Below are positions 16,646 through 25,675 of a stretch of DNA of 64,000 nt, in pieces (within the stretch, counting starts at the first letter, position 1; every line of letters begins with the position of its first letter). The stretch is from Trebonia sp963843745 (lineage in GTDB: Bacteria; Actinomycetota; Actinomycetes; Streptosporangiales; Streptosporangiaceae). The translations under genes and the position numbers were made by a program. The notes under the pieces were generated by a model that worked only from the letters and a program-made list of their open reading frames with translations, ran no database searches and was not told the DNA's origin. The stretch is taken from assembly GCA_963843745.1 (NCBI GenBank), contig CAWJLP010000009.1, positions 1 through 64,000 of the forward strand, read 5' to 3'.

Positions 16646-18133
16646 ATGACCGACTCTCCGAAGTTCTCCCCGGTAGGCCTCACCTACGACGACGTGCTGT
16701 TGCTGCCGGCCCACTCGGAGCTGATGCCCAGCGAGGCGGACACCAGCACCAGGATCACCCGCAAGTACCGGCTCCGCATCCCGCTGGTCTCGTCGCCGAT
16801 GGACACCGTGACCGAGGCGCGGATGGCGATCGCGATGGCGCGCCAGGGCGGCGTCGGCGTGCTGCACAGGAACCTCGCCATCGAGGAGCAGGCGCAGCAG
16901 GTCGACCTGGTGAAGCGCTCCGAGGCCGGCATGGTCACCGACCCGGTGACGTGCGGCCCGGACGCGACGCTCGCGGACGTTGAGCGGCTGTGCGCGCACT
17001 ACCGGATCTCCGGCGTCCCGGTGACCAGCGATGACGGCAAGCTCCTCGGTATCGTGACAAACCGCGATATAAGGTTCGAATCTGACCTGTCGCGGCGGGT
17101 CGCCGACGTGATGACGCCCATGCCGCTGGTCACCGCGCCGGTCGGCGTGGACCCTGAGCAGGCGCGCACGCTGCTCAGGCAGCACAAGATCGAGAAGCTG
17201 CCGCTCGTCGACTCCGACGGCAGGCTGCGCGGCCTGATCACGGTGAAGGACTTCACCAAGAGCGAGAAGTTCCCCAGCGCCACCAAGGACGAGGGCGGCC
17301 GGCTGGTGGTGGGTGCCGCCGTCGGCGTCGGCGAGGATGCCAAGCGCCGCGCCCAGGCGCTCATCGACGCGGGTGTGGACTTCCTCGTCGTGGACACCGC
17401 GCACGGCCACGCGCAATCGGTGCTGGACATGGTCCGGCAGCTCAAGGCGAACACCGAGATCGAGGTCATCGGCGGCAACGTGGCCACCAAGCAAGGCGCG
17501 CAGGCGCTGATCGACGCGGGTGTGGACGGCGTGAAGGTCGGGGTCGGGCCTGGCTCCATCTGCACGACCCGCGTGGTCGCCGGGGTCGGCGTCCCGCAGG
17601 TGACCGCGATCTACGAGGCATCGCTGGCGGCGCGGCCCGCCGGCATCCCGATCATCGGCGACGGCGGCCTGCAGTACAGCGGCGACATCGCCAAGGCCAT
17701 CGCGGCCGGCGCGGACGCGGTGATGCTCGGCAGCCTGCTGGCCGGCTGCGAGGAGAGCCCCGGCGAGATGGTCTTTGTCAACGGCAAGCAGTACAAGACC
17801 TACCGCGGCATGGGCTCGCTCGGCGCGATGCGCAACCGCGAGCGCGGCAAGTCCTACTCCAAGGACCGGTACTTCCAGGACGACGTGCTGCGCGAGGACA
17901 AGCTGGTCCCCGAGGGGATCGAGGGGCAGGTGCCGTACCGCGGCCCGCTCGCCGCCGTCGCCGACCAGCTGGTCGGCGGGCTGCGGATGGCCATGGGGTA
18001 CTGCGGCAGCCGGACCATCCCTGACCTGCAAGAAGCCAGGTTCGTCCAGATCACCGCCGCGGGCCTGAAGGAAAGCCATCCGCACGACGTGCAGATGACG
18101 GTCGAGGCGCCGAACTACAGCGGCCGGAAGTAA
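16646..18133 (+). CDS. guaB: Inosine-5'-monophosphate dehydrogenase
   Basis: About 495 residues. It oxidises IMP to XMP with NAD, the committed step to GMP. The (beta-alpha)8 barrel starts LTYDDVLLLPAHSE; two CBS domains are inserted at about 95-210 (MVTDPVTCGPD to RLRGLITVKDFTKSE); the catalytic loop GVGPGSICTTRVVAG holds the nucleophilic cysteine; the flap with Arg/Tyr is in YFQDD and the GQVPYRGPL region. ATG at 16646 has GAGGG just upstream; an in-frame ATG at 16628 would add six residues and lacks a site. guaB3 follows after 20 bases. Confidence 0.96.
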   Translation: MTDSPKFSPVGLTYDDVLLLPAHSELMPSEADTSTRITRKYRLRIPLVSSPMDTVTEARMAIAMARQGGVGVLHRNLAIEEQAQQVDLVKRSEAGMVTDPVTCGPDATLADVERLCAHYRISGVPVTSDDGKLLGIVTNRDIRFESDLSRRVADVMTPMPLVTAPVGVDPEQARTLLRQHKIEKLPLVDSDGRLRGLITVKDFTKSEKFPSATKDEGGRLVVGAAVGVGEDAKRRAQALIDAGVDFLVVDTAHGHAQSVLDMVRQLKANTEIEVIGGNVATKQGAQALIDAGVDGVKVGVGPGSICTTRVVAGVGVPQVTAIYEASLAARPAGIPIIGDGGLQYSGDIAKAIAAGADAVMLGSLLAGCEESPGEMVFVNGKQYKTYRGMGSLGAMRNRERGKSYSKDRYFQDDVLREDKLVPEGIEGQVPYRGPLAAVADQLVGGLRMAMGYCGSRTIPDLQEARFVQITAAGLKESHPHDVQMTVEAPNYSGRK

Positions 18134-18153
18134 GCCAAACCCAAAGGAACACA

Positions 18154-19281
18154 GTGGCAGACGTAGAGATCGGGCGTGGCAAGACCGGGCGCGGGGCGTA
18201 CACGCTTGACGAGATCGGCATCGTCCCGGCGCGCCGGACGCGCGACCCCGAGGAAGTGTCGATCGCCTGGCAGATCGACGCCTACCGGTTCGACCTTCCG
18301 CTGATCGCCTGCCCTATGGACAGCGTCGTCTCGCCCGCGACGGCCATCACGATCGGCAAGCTCGGCGGCCTCGCCGTGCTCGACCTCGAGGGCCTGTGGA
18401 CCCGGTTCGAAGACCCGGAGCCGCTGCTGCGAGAGGTGGCGGAACTCGGTGAGGAAGCGGCCACCAGGCGGCTGCAGGAGATCTACGCCGAGCCGATCAG
18501 GGAAGAGCTGATCGGCCGGCGAATCGAGGAGATCAGCCGGGCGGGCGTGATCACCGCCGCCCGGCTGTCGCCGCAGCGCACCGCCCGGTACTACAAGGCC
18601 GTCGTGGACGCCGGGGCGGACATCTTCGTGATCAGGGGCACCACGGTGAGCGCGGAGCACGTCTCCGGCCGCGCCGAGCCGCTGAACCTCAAGCAGTTCA
18701 TCTACGAGCTCGACATCCCGGTCATCGTCGGCGGCTGCGCCACGTACACGGCCGCGCTGCACCTGATGCGGACCGGCGCGGCCGGCGTGCTCGTCGGTTT
18801 CGGCGGCGGCAGCGGCCACACCACCGCCGCCGTGCTCGGCGTCGCGGTGCCGATGGCGACCGCGGTCGCGGACGTCGCGGCCGCCCGCCGCGACTACCTG
18901 GACGAGTCCGGCGGACGGTACGTGCACGTGATCGCCGACGGCTCGATGACCCGCAGCGGCGACATCGCCAAGGCCCTGGCGCTGGGCAGCGACGCCGTCA
19001 TGGTCGGCTCGCCGCTGGCGCGGGCCGCGCAGGCGCCCGGCCACGGCTACCACTGGGGGAGCGAGGCCAACCACCCGGAGCTGCCGCGCGGCGCCCGCGT
19101 CAACGTCGGCACGATCGGCACCATGGAGCAGATCCTGCACGGCCCGTCCACCGTGCCCGACGGCTCGATGAACCTGATGGGAGCGCTGCGCCGCACGATG
19201 GCGACCGCCGGGTACACCGACCTGAAGGAGTTCCAGCGGGTCGAGGTTGTCGTCACTCCGCCCGGCACGAGGCCCCGTTAG
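18154..19281 (+). CDS. guaB3: GuaB3 family IMP dehydrogenase-related protein
   Basis: A 375-residue barrel protein without CBS domains, as in actinobacterial and cyanobacterial GuaB3. It opens VEIGRGKTGRGAYTLDEIGI, keeps the phosphate-binding GSDAVMVGSPLARA, but its catalytic loop reads GSGHTTAAVLG, with no cysteine where GuaB has GSICTT. Thus canonical IMPDH chemistry through a Cys adduct at that site is not expected. Some GuaB3 proteins have been reported to act as GMP reductases; I cannot assign the reaction here. GTG start at 18154, 20 bases after guaB; trpS follows within 11 bases, suggesting an operon. Confidence 0.88.
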   Translation: MADVEIGRGKTGRGAYTLDEIGIVPARRTRDPEEVSIAWQIDAYRFDLPLIACPMDSVVSPATAITIGKLGGLAVLDLEGLWTRFEDPEPLLREVAELGEEAATRRLQEIYAEPIREELIGRRIEEISRAGVITAARLSPQRTARYYKAVVDAGADIFVIRGTTVSAEHVSGRAEPLNLKQFIYELDIPVIVGGCATYTAALHLMRTGAAGVLVGFGGGSGHTTAAVLGVAVPMATAVADVAAARRDYLDESGGRYVHVIADGSMTRSGDIAKALALGSDAVMVGSPLARAAQAPGHGYHWGSEANHPELPRGARVNVGTIGTMEQILHGPSTVPDGSMNLMGALRRTMATAGYTDLKEFQRVEVVVTPPGTRPR

Positions 19282-19292
19282 ACTTCGTGCCC

Positions 19293-20297
19293 ATGGGTTC
19301 ACGTCGCGTATTCTCCGGCATCCAGCCGACCGCCGATTCGTTCCACCTGGGCAACTACCTCGGCGCCGTCCGCCAGTGGGTGGACCTGCAGGAGACCCGT
19401 GACGCCATCTACTGCGTCGTGGACCTGCACGCGATCACGGTCCCTTACGACCCGGCCATGCTGCGCCGCCGCACCCGGGTAGCCGCCGCCCAGCTGATCG
19501 CCGCGGGCCTGGACCCGGAGCGGTGCATCCTGTTCGTGCAGAGCCAGGCGCCCGAGCACGCCGAACTCAACTGGGTACTCGGCTGCATCACCGGCTTCGG
19601 CGAGGCGAACCGGATGACCCAGTTCAAGGACAAGTCCGCGCGCGGCGGCGCCGACCAGGCCTCCGTCGGGCTGTTCACGTACCCGATCCTGCAGGCCGCC
19701 GACATCCTGCTGTACCAGGCCGACGAGGTGCCGGTGGGCGAGGACCAGCGGCAGCACCTGGAGCTGTCGAGGACGCTCGCGCAGCGGTTCAACCACCGCT
19801 TCGGCGAGACCTTCACCGTGCCCGCGCCGTACATCCTGCCTACTGTGGCGAAGATCACCGACCTCCAGGACCCGGCGAGCAAGATGAGCAAGTCGTCCTC
19901 GTCCCCGCAGGGCATCATCGACCTGCTCGACGAGCCCGACGCGATCCGCCGCAAGATCAACCGCGCCGTGACCGACGCCGAGTCGGTGGTGCGCGCCGAC
20001 GAGGTAGCCAAGCCCGGCGTCACTAACCTGCTGCGCATCTACTCGGCGCTGTCCGGCCAGAAGATCGAGGAAATCTCCGCCACCTACGGCGACTCCGGCT
20101 ACGGCAAGTTCAAGAAGGACCTCGGCGAGCTGGTCGTGGACACCTTCGCCCCGATCAGGGAGCGGACCGCGAAGATCCTCGGCGACCCGGCCGCGCTGGA
20201 CGCGGTGCTGCTCGACGGCGGCCGCCGGGCCCGCAAGATCGCGGGGGAAACGATGACCGTGGTGCGGGACCGCTGCGGCCTGCCGCCCGTCGCCTGA
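19293..20297 (+). CDS. trpS: Tryptophanyl-tRNA synthetase
   Basis: About 334 residues, class I. The HIGH-like motif is in SFHLGNYLGAV, and the KMSKS signature is DPASKMSKSSSSPQG. The Trp/ATP pocket motif DLHAITVPYDP and GEDQRQHLELSRTLAQRFN are also present. It charges tRNA-Trp with tryptophan. ATG at 19293 is preferred over an in-frame GTG six bases earlier. It follows guaB3 by 11 bases. Confidence 0.96.
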   Translation: MGSRRVFSGIQPTADSFHLGNYLGAVRQWVDLQETRDAIYCVVDLHAITVPYDPAMLRRRTRVAAAQLIAAGLDPERCILFVQSQAPEHAELNWVLGCITGFGEANRMTQFKDKSARGGADQASVGLFTYPILQAADILLYQADEVPVGEDQRQHLELSRTLAQRFNHRFGETFTVPAPYILPTVAKITDLQDPASKMSKSSSSPQGIIDLLDEPDAIRRKINRAVTDAESVVRADEVAKPGVTNLLRIYSALSGQKIEEISATYGDSGYGKFKKDLGELVVDTFAPIRERTAKILGDPAALDAVLLDGGRRARKIAGETMTVVRDRCGLPPVA

Positions 20298-20350
20298 CGC
20301 CGGCGAGACCGGGGCCGGGGCCCCGCTTACCCCGGCGTAACCTGAAGCGC

Positions 20351-21928
20351 ATGGAACTGTCGGAGTCTGGCCTGCCCATCGACCCGGTTTACGACCAGGA
20401 CACCAGGCCGGGGTTCGACCCGGCCACCCGGCTAGGCGAGCCAGGCCAGTACCCGTTCACTCGTGGCGTGTACCCGGCCATGTACACCAAACGCCCGTGG
20501 ACGATCCGCCAGTACGCCGGCTTCTCGACGGCCGCCGAGTCCAACCGCAGGTATCGCCAGCTGATCCACAACGGCTCCACCGGCCTGTCGGTCGCCTTCG
20601 ATCTGCCCACCCAGATGGGCTACGACTCCGACGCCGCCGTGAGCCACGGCGAGGTCGGCAAGGTGGGCGTCGCGATCGACAGCCAGCAGGACATGCGGAC
20701 CTTGTTCGACGGGATTCCGCTCGGCGAGGTGTCCACGTCGATGACGATCAACGCGCCCGCCGCGGTGCTGCTGCTGATGTACCAGACGGTCGCGGAGGAG
20801 CAGGGCACGGACGCCAGGAAGCTCAGCGGCACCATCCAGAACGACATCCTGAAGGAGTACATCGCGCGCGGGACCTACATTTACCCGCCGCGGCCCAGCC
20901 TGCGGCTGGTGGCCGACACGTTCGCCTACTGCTGGAGTGAGCTGCCGAGGTGGAACACGATCTCCATCTCCGGCTACCACATGGCGGAGGCCGGCGCCAC
21001 GCCGGTGCAGGAGATCGCGTTCACGCTGGCCAACGCGAGGGAGTACGTCAACGCCGCGCTGCAGGCCGGCCTCAAGGTCGACGACTTCGCCCCGCGCCTG
21101 TCGTTCTTCTTCGTCGCCAGGACGACGCTGCTCGAGGAGGTGGCGAAGTTCCGCGCGGTCCGCCGCATGTGGGCACGGATCATGAAGGACGAGTTCCGGG
21201 CCCAGGACCCCAAGTCGCAGATGCTGCGCTTCCACACGCAGACCGCGGGCGTGCAGCTCACCGCGCAGCAGAAGGAAGTCAACCTGTCCCGGGTGACGAT
21301 CCAGGCGCTCGCCGCGGTGCTCGGCGGCACCCAATCGCTGCACACGAACTCCTACGACGAGGCGATCGCGCTGCCGAGCGAGAAGGCGGCCCGGCTGGCG
21401 CAGCGGACGCAGCAGGTGATCCAGGCCGAGACCGACCTGACCAAGACCGTGGACCCGTTCGCCGGCTCGTACGCCGTCGAGTCGATGACCGACGACATCG
21501 AGGCGGCGGCCGCGGAGCTGATGGAGCGGATCGAGGAGATGGGCGGCGCGCTCGCCGCCATCGAGCAGGGCTTCCAGAAGTCCGAGATCGAGCGATCCGC
21601 CTACGAGGTGGCGAAACAGACCGACGAGGGCACCCGGGTGATCGTCGGGGTGAACAAGTTCACCGCGGACGACGAGGAGCCGTATGAGCCGCTGCGCGTC
21701 GATCCGCGGATCGAGCAGGCCCAGGCGGACAGGCTGGCGCGCCTAAGGGAAGACCGTGACCAGCGGGCCGTGGCCAAGCACCTCGACACGATCAAGGCGG
21801 TCGCGGAAGGCCCGGACAACGCCCTGCCGCCCATCAGGGACGCGCTCCGCTCCGGTGCCACCCTCGGCGAGGTCTGCGACGCGCTGCGCGCGGTGTGGGG
21901 CGTCTACCAGCCGCCGGACGTGCCGTAG
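20351..21928 (+). CDS. Methylmalonyl-CoA mutase family protein, large (catalytic) subunit without B12 domain
   Basis: A 525-residue TIM-barrel mutase domain. RQYAGFSTAAESNRRYRQL and GLSVAFDLPTQMGYDSD carry the CoA/substrate-facing residues; the Tyr in RQYAGF is the mutase-type residue, whereas isobutyryl-CoA mutases have Phe. The adjoining MTINAPAA resembles archaeal-type two-subunit mutases. It stops at about residue 525 after a helical tail, so the C-terminal cobalamin-binding domain (DxHxxG) is absent and must be supplied by a separate small subunit, not found in this window. Expected to interconvert methylmalonyl-CoA and succinyl-CoA or a related pair. Confidence 0.88.
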   Translation: MELSESGLPIDPVYDQDTRPGFDPATRLGEPGQYPFTRGVYPAMYTKRPWTIRQYAGFSTAAESNRRYRQLIHNGSTGLSVAFDLPTQMGYDSDAAVSHGEVGKVGVAIDSQQDMRTLFDGIPLGEVSTSMTINAPAAVLLLMYQTVAEEQGTDARKLSGTIQNDILKEYIARGTYIYPPRPSLRLVADTFAYCWSELPRWNTISISGYHMAEAGATPVQEIAFTLANAREYVNAALQAGLKVDDFAPRLSFFFVARTTLLEEVAKFRAVRRMWARIMKDEFRAQDPKSQMLRFHTQTAGVQLTAQQKEVNLSRVTIQALAAVLGGTQSLHTNSYDEAIALPSEKAARLAQRTQQVIQAETDLTKTVDPFAGSYAVESMTDDIEAAAAELMERIEEMGGALAAIEQGFQKSEIERSAYEVAKQTDEGTRVIVGVNKFTADDEEPYEPLRVDPRIEQAQADRLARLREDRDQRAVAKHLDTIKAVAEGPDNALPPIRDALRSGATLGEVCDALRAVWGVYQPPDVP

Positions 21929-22018
21929 CGAGGGTTCAATCCCGGGTGGCGGGAAATCGTAACTGAGGCGCAGTTTTCTGACATTTCTCTAATTTTTGAC
22001 GCTACCCGGAGGTTTGTT

Positions 22019-23182
22019 GTGGCGATTGCCTGGACTCCCTCGTCAGGCCCGACGCTCGGCATCGAATGGGAAGTGCAGCTCATTGACGCGCAGACGCGCA
22101 TGCTGCGGCAGGACGCCGGCGTGGTGCTGGCCGGCCTGCGCGGCTTGCAGGAGAGCGGCGAGCACCCGAAGATGCGCCATGAGCTGATGCAGTCCACCGT
22201 GGAGGTGGTGACGGGGATCTGCGGGACGGTCGCCGAGGCCAAGGCCGACCTCGCCATGACGGTCAAGGAACTGCAGCGCACCGCGGAACCGCACGGTATC
22301 GTGCTGGCCGGCGCCGGCACGCACCCGCTGAGCGACTGGCGGGACGCGAAGATGGCGCCCAGCCAGCGGTACTCCGAGCTCGTCGAGCAGATCCAGTGGC
22401 CGGCCCGCAGGCTCCAGACGATGGCCACGCACGTGCACGTCGGGCTGCGGGACGCCGACCGGGCGATGCCGATCGTCAACGCGCTCGCCGCCTACCTGCC
22501 GCATCTGCTGGGGCTGACCGCGTCGAGCCCGTACTGGTCCGGCATCGACACCGGCCTCGCCTCGTGCCGTTCAGTGGTGTTCGGCTCCCTGCCGAACACC
22601 GGCCCGCCGCCCGGCCTGCCCGACTGGAAGAGCTTCGAGGACTACATGGACACCCAGCTCCGCGCGGGCACCATCCGCACCATCAAGGAGGTGTGGTGGG
22701 ACGTCCGGCCGCACCCGGACTTCGGCACGATCGAGACCAGGATCGCCGATGCCGTTCCGACGTTCCGCGAGGTCGGCATGCTCGCCGCGATCGTGCAGTG
22801 CCTCGTGCAGCTCTTCGACGCCCAGCTCGACCGCGGCTACCAGCTGCCGAGCAGGCCGTCGTGGGTGACCAGAGACAACAAATGGCGTGCCACCAGATAC
22901 GGCTTGGACGCCGTCGTGATCACCGACGCCTCGGGCGCGACCGCACCGCTCCGTGACGAGGTATTTGAGCTACTCCGTGACCTGGAGCCGGTAGCATGGC
23001 GGCTCGGCTGTGTTGAGGAGCTCGCGGTCGCGTCCGAGGTGCTTGAGTACGGCGCCTCGAGCGAACGGCAGCGGGCCGCGCACGCCGCTGATGCCGATCT
23101 GACCAGCGTGGTAGACGCGCTCGTCACCGAGTTCGCGGAGGACCGCTTCGTCTTTCGCGGGGATGGCGGTCATGGAGGGTAA
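22019..23182 (+). CDS. Carboxylate-amine ligase / glutamate-cysteine ligase 2 family (YbdK-like)
   Basis: A 387-residue GCS2-family enzyme that couples ATP to gamma-glutamyl or related amide bond formation. GIEWEVQLID is the N-terminal metal/ATP strand; ELMQSTVEVVTGICGTV, GAGTHPLSDW and ATHVHVGL hold conserved Glu and His residues; TIETRIADAVPTFRE is the late signature. YbdK-type members have weak glutamate-cysteine ligase activity and the natural product is often unknown. GTG at 22019 is preceded by GGAGG. The next gene, an M20 amidohydrolase, starts inside its 3' end, so a synthesis/hydrolysis pair is possible. Confidence 0.88.
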   Translation: MAIAWTPSSGPTLGIEWEVQLIDAQTRMLRQDAGVVLAGLRGLQESGEHPKMRHELMQSTVEVVTGICGTVAEAKADLAMTVKELQRTAEPHGIVLAGAGTHPLSDWRDAKMAPSQRYSELVEQIQWPARRLQTMATHVHVGLRDADRAMPIVNALAAYLPHLLGLTASSPYWSGIDTGLASCRSVVFGSLPNTGPPPGLPDWKSFEDYMDTQLRAGTIRTIKEVWWDVRPHPDFGTIETRIADAVPTFREVGMLAAIVQCLVQLFDAQLDRGYQLPSRPSWVTRDNKWRATRYGLDAVVITDASGATAPLRDEVFELLRDLEPVAWRLGCVEELAVASEVLEYGASSERQRAAHAADADLTSVVDALVTEFAEDRFVFRGDGGHGG

Positions 23183-24437
23183 TGTCCGGCGCAGCCTGGA
23201 CGAGTTTCTCGCGGCCCGCGGGCCCGAGCTGATCGCGTTCCGCCGGGACCTGCACGCCCACCCGGAGACAGGGTGGGCGGAACACCGCACCACGCGCGTT
23301 CTCATCGAGCGCCTGGCCGCGGCCGGCCTTGACCCCGTGGTGCTTCCCGGGGGCACCGGGCTGCTCGCCGATATCGCCGCTGCGGACAATTCTTCCTATC
23401 CAGAACGTACGGTGGTGGCTCTGCGGGCAGACCTCGATGCCCTGTCGATGGACGACGAGAAGGACGTTCCGTACCGGTCCACGGTCCCCGGCGCCTGCCA
23501 CGCGTGCGGCCACGACGTGCACACCACCGTGGTCCTCGGGGCTGGCCTGTTCCTCGCGGACCAGGCCAGGGCCGGCCTGCTGCCCGGGCCGGTCCGGCTG
23601 ATCTTCCAGCCGGACGAGGAGGGCAGCACCGGGGCCAAGGACGTCATCGCCGCGGGCGGCCTGGCGTCGGTCGGCCGGATCTTCGCGGTGCACTGCGACC
23701 CCCGGCTCGACGTCGGAAAGCTGGGCATCAGGTCCGGGGCGATCACCGCCGCCTGCGATCACATCAAGGTGCGCGTGCGCGGCCCCGGCGGGCACACCGC
23801 GCGCCCGCACCTCACCGCCGATGTGGTGTACGCGCTGGGCAAGGTCGTAACCGAGCTGCCTGCCGCGCTGTCCCGGCGGGTCGATCCCCGGTCCAGCCTC
23901 AGCCTGGTGTGGGGCCGGATAAGCGCGGGGTCGGCCGCGAACGCGATTCCCCACGAGGGCATCGCGGAAGGCACCGTCCGCTGCCTGGACAACGTGGCCT
24001 GGGAGGCAGCGCCGGCCCTGTTCGACGAGCTCGTCCAGTGGGTGGCCGGCGCCTACGGCGTGACGGTGGAGCTGAACTATCAGCGCAACGTGCCCGCGAC
24101 GGTGAACGAGCCGGCCAGCGCCCTGATGTTCGCGACCGGGGCGGAGAGCGTGCTCGGCCCTGACGGGGTGATGCCCACCCAGCAGAGCCTCGGCGGCGAG
24201 GACTTCGCCTATTACCTGGACTGCGTGCCCGGCGCGCTCGCCAGGCTCGGCACCAGGACGCCGGGCGGCGCCGATGGCGACCTGCACCAGCCGTCCTTCG
24301 ACGTGGACGAGCGCGCGATCGGCGTCGGCGTCCGCGTCATGGTGGCCACCGCCCTGACGGCCCTCTGGCACGGCGCCGCCGCGCCAGAGCCCCCGGCCCG
24401 CGGTTCCCTCACCGGTGCCGCAGAGGGAGAACGTTGA
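23172..24437 (+). CDS. M20 family amidohydrolase/peptidase
   Basis: About 421 residues. It resembles IAA-amino acid hydrolase/hippurate hydrolase enzymes: RRDLHAHPETGW at the start, VALRADLDAL metal ligand segment, ACHACGHDVHTTVVLGA with the Cys/His/Asp metal ligands, FQPDEEGSTGAKDVI with catalytic Glu, the dimerisation part GPGGHTARPH, and the late SLGGEDFAYYL. It probably removes an acyl or aminoacyl group from an amide. ATG at 23172 has GGGGA upstream; an in-frame ATG nine bases earlier is possible. It overlaps the preceding ligase by 11 bases and the next gene by 4. Confidence 0.9.
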   Translation: MEGNVRRSLDEFLAARGPELIAFRRDLHAHPETGWAEHRTTRVLIERLAAAGLDPVVLPGGTGLLADIAAADNSSYPERTVVALRADLDALSMDDEKDVPYRSTVPGACHACGHDVHTTVVLGAGLFLADQARAGLLPGPVRLIFQPDEEGSTGAKDVIAAGGLASVGRIFAVHCDPRLDVGKLGIRSGAITAACDHIKVRVRGPGGHTARPHLTADVVYALGKVVTELPAALSRRVDPRSSLSLVWGRISAGSAANAIPHEGIAEGTVRCLDNVAWEAAPALFDELVQWVAGAYGVTVELNYQRNVPATVNEPASALMFATGAESVLGPDGVMPTQQSLGGEDFAYYLDCVPGALARLGTRTPGGADGDLHQPSFDVDERAIGVGVRVMVATALTALWHGAAAPEPPARGSLTGAAEGER

Positions 24438-25111
24438 CGACAGACCAGGACGCACCCGCCAGGCCGCGGCCGCAGACGTTCCGGTCGCCGTTCGCGGTCG
24501 CGATCTGGTGGCTGTGGGCGCTGTTCGCGCTGGGCAACCTGATCGACCTGGCCGTGCAGGGCCGCGGTCACGGGTCCGTGGACGCCGGGTTCGTCCTGCT
24601 GCTCATCACCGGCGTCGTGTACACGGCCGCGCAGCGGCCGCGCATCGTCGCCGATTCCGGCGGCATGACGATGGCCAACCCGCTGCGCGACCACCGGGTG
24701 GGCTGGGCCGCTGTCGTCGGCATCGACGCCGCCGAACTGATCCGGGTGCGCTGCAAGTGGCCGCTGGACGACGGCGGGACCGGCAGCCGGGCCATCTACT
24801 CCTGGGCCGTGCATTCCTCCCGCCGCAGGCAGGCGGCAGCGCGGATGCGCGCCCAGCGGCGGGCGGCCAGGGCCGCCCCCGGGGCGCGGGGCTTCGGCGC
24901 GTTCGGCACCCCGCCGGCGGCGGCGCGGCCTCCGGCGCCCACCACGGCGGACGCCGACCACGTGATCACCGCGCTGACCTCGCTCGCCGACCAGGCGAAG
25001 GCGGCGGCCCCCGATGAGCGGGCCGTGCCGCCGGTGAGCACCTGGAACTGGAAGGCGGTCGCGCTGATCGTCGTCCCCGCGCTCGCCCTGCTGATCGCCG
25101 TCTTTGCGTGA
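24434..25111 (+). CDS. PH-domain membrane protein
   Basis: A 225-residue protein with an N-terminal hydrophobic pair (FAVAIWWLWALFALGNLIDL and AGFVLLLITGVVYTAAQ), a short bacterial PH-like domain (PRIVADSGGMTMANPLRDHR to WAVHSS), an Ala/Arg-rich linker, and a C-terminal anchor (WKAVALIVVPALALLIAVF). This matches actinobacterial PH-domain (DUF2581-type) membrane proteins of unknown role. TTG start at 24434 overlaps the M20 gene stop by 4 bases, so it is co-translated with it. Confidence 0.75.
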   Translation: MTTDQDAPARPRPQTFRSPFAVAIWWLWALFALGNLIDLAVQGRGHGSVDAGFVLLLITGVVYTAAQRPRIVADSGGMTMANPLRDHRVGWAAVVGIDAAELIRVRCKWPLDDGGTGSRAIYSWAVHSSRRRQAAARMRAQRRAARAAPGARGFGAFGTPPAAARPPAPTTADADHVITALTSLADQAKAAAPDERAVPPVSTWNWKAVALIVVPALALLIAVFA

Positions 25112-25120
25112 GCCGGGTCC

Positions 25121-25600
25121 TTAGCCGGGCAGCAGGCCTTCGGTTCCCGACGGCGGGTTGGATGGCCGCTCGCGCAGCCAGTCGATGTACTCGACAGGCG
25201 CGCCGGCCTTGATGGCGGCGTCCACCAGGATCGACAAGTGCCGCGCGGAGGGCAGCCCGCCCTCGTAGGCGTCGAGCACGTACAGCCAGGCGAGCGCGTC
25301 CGCGTCCTCGGTGGTGGTTTGCACCCGGACCTTCAGCTTGCGGTAGAAGCCGAGCGTGACCCCGTCCCAGCTGTCGAGCTCCTTCTCGTCGACCTCAGGG
25401 ACGTCGTAGAGCGCGACGAAGACGCGGTGGGCGGCGTCCTCGACGACCGTGGTGAGCGCACCGTCCCAGCCGATGTCCTCACCGCCGAAGGTCAGGCGCC
25501 AGCCTTCAATCCATCCGGTGCCCCGCTGCGGGGAGTGCGGGCAGCGCGCGAGCATCTGCGCCGGATCCATGTTGCTGCCGTAGGCGGCGTATAGTGCCAC
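25121..25600 (-). CDS. Gamma-glutamylcyclotransferase-like protein
   Basis: About 159 residues. The GGCT fold signature is the opening LYAAYGSNMDPAQMLARCP followed by GWIEGWRLTFGGEDIGWDG and later LYDVPEVDEKELDSWDGV, with the catalytic glutamate probably in the EVDEKELD segment. Family members cyclise gamma-glutamyl groups to 5-oxoproline. Interestingly a GCS2-type ligase lies 2 kb away. GTG at 25600 gives the family start; longer frames run into the promoter of the divergent flavoprotein gene. Confidence 0.82.
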   Translation of the reverse strand: MALYAAYGSNMDPAQMLARCPHSPQRGTGWIEGWRLTFGGEDIGWDGALTTVVEDAAHRVFVALYDVPEVDEKELDSWDGVTLGFYRKLKVRVQTTTEDADALAWLYVLDAYEGGLPSARHLSILVDAAIKAGAPVEYIDWLRERPSNPPSGTEGLLPG

Positions 25601-25675
25601 GCTGCCTAAGCGTAGAGCGTAATCACCCGAGCCGGCGTGCAACCCAGTAGTGAACGTCCGGGATAATTGCCTAAC

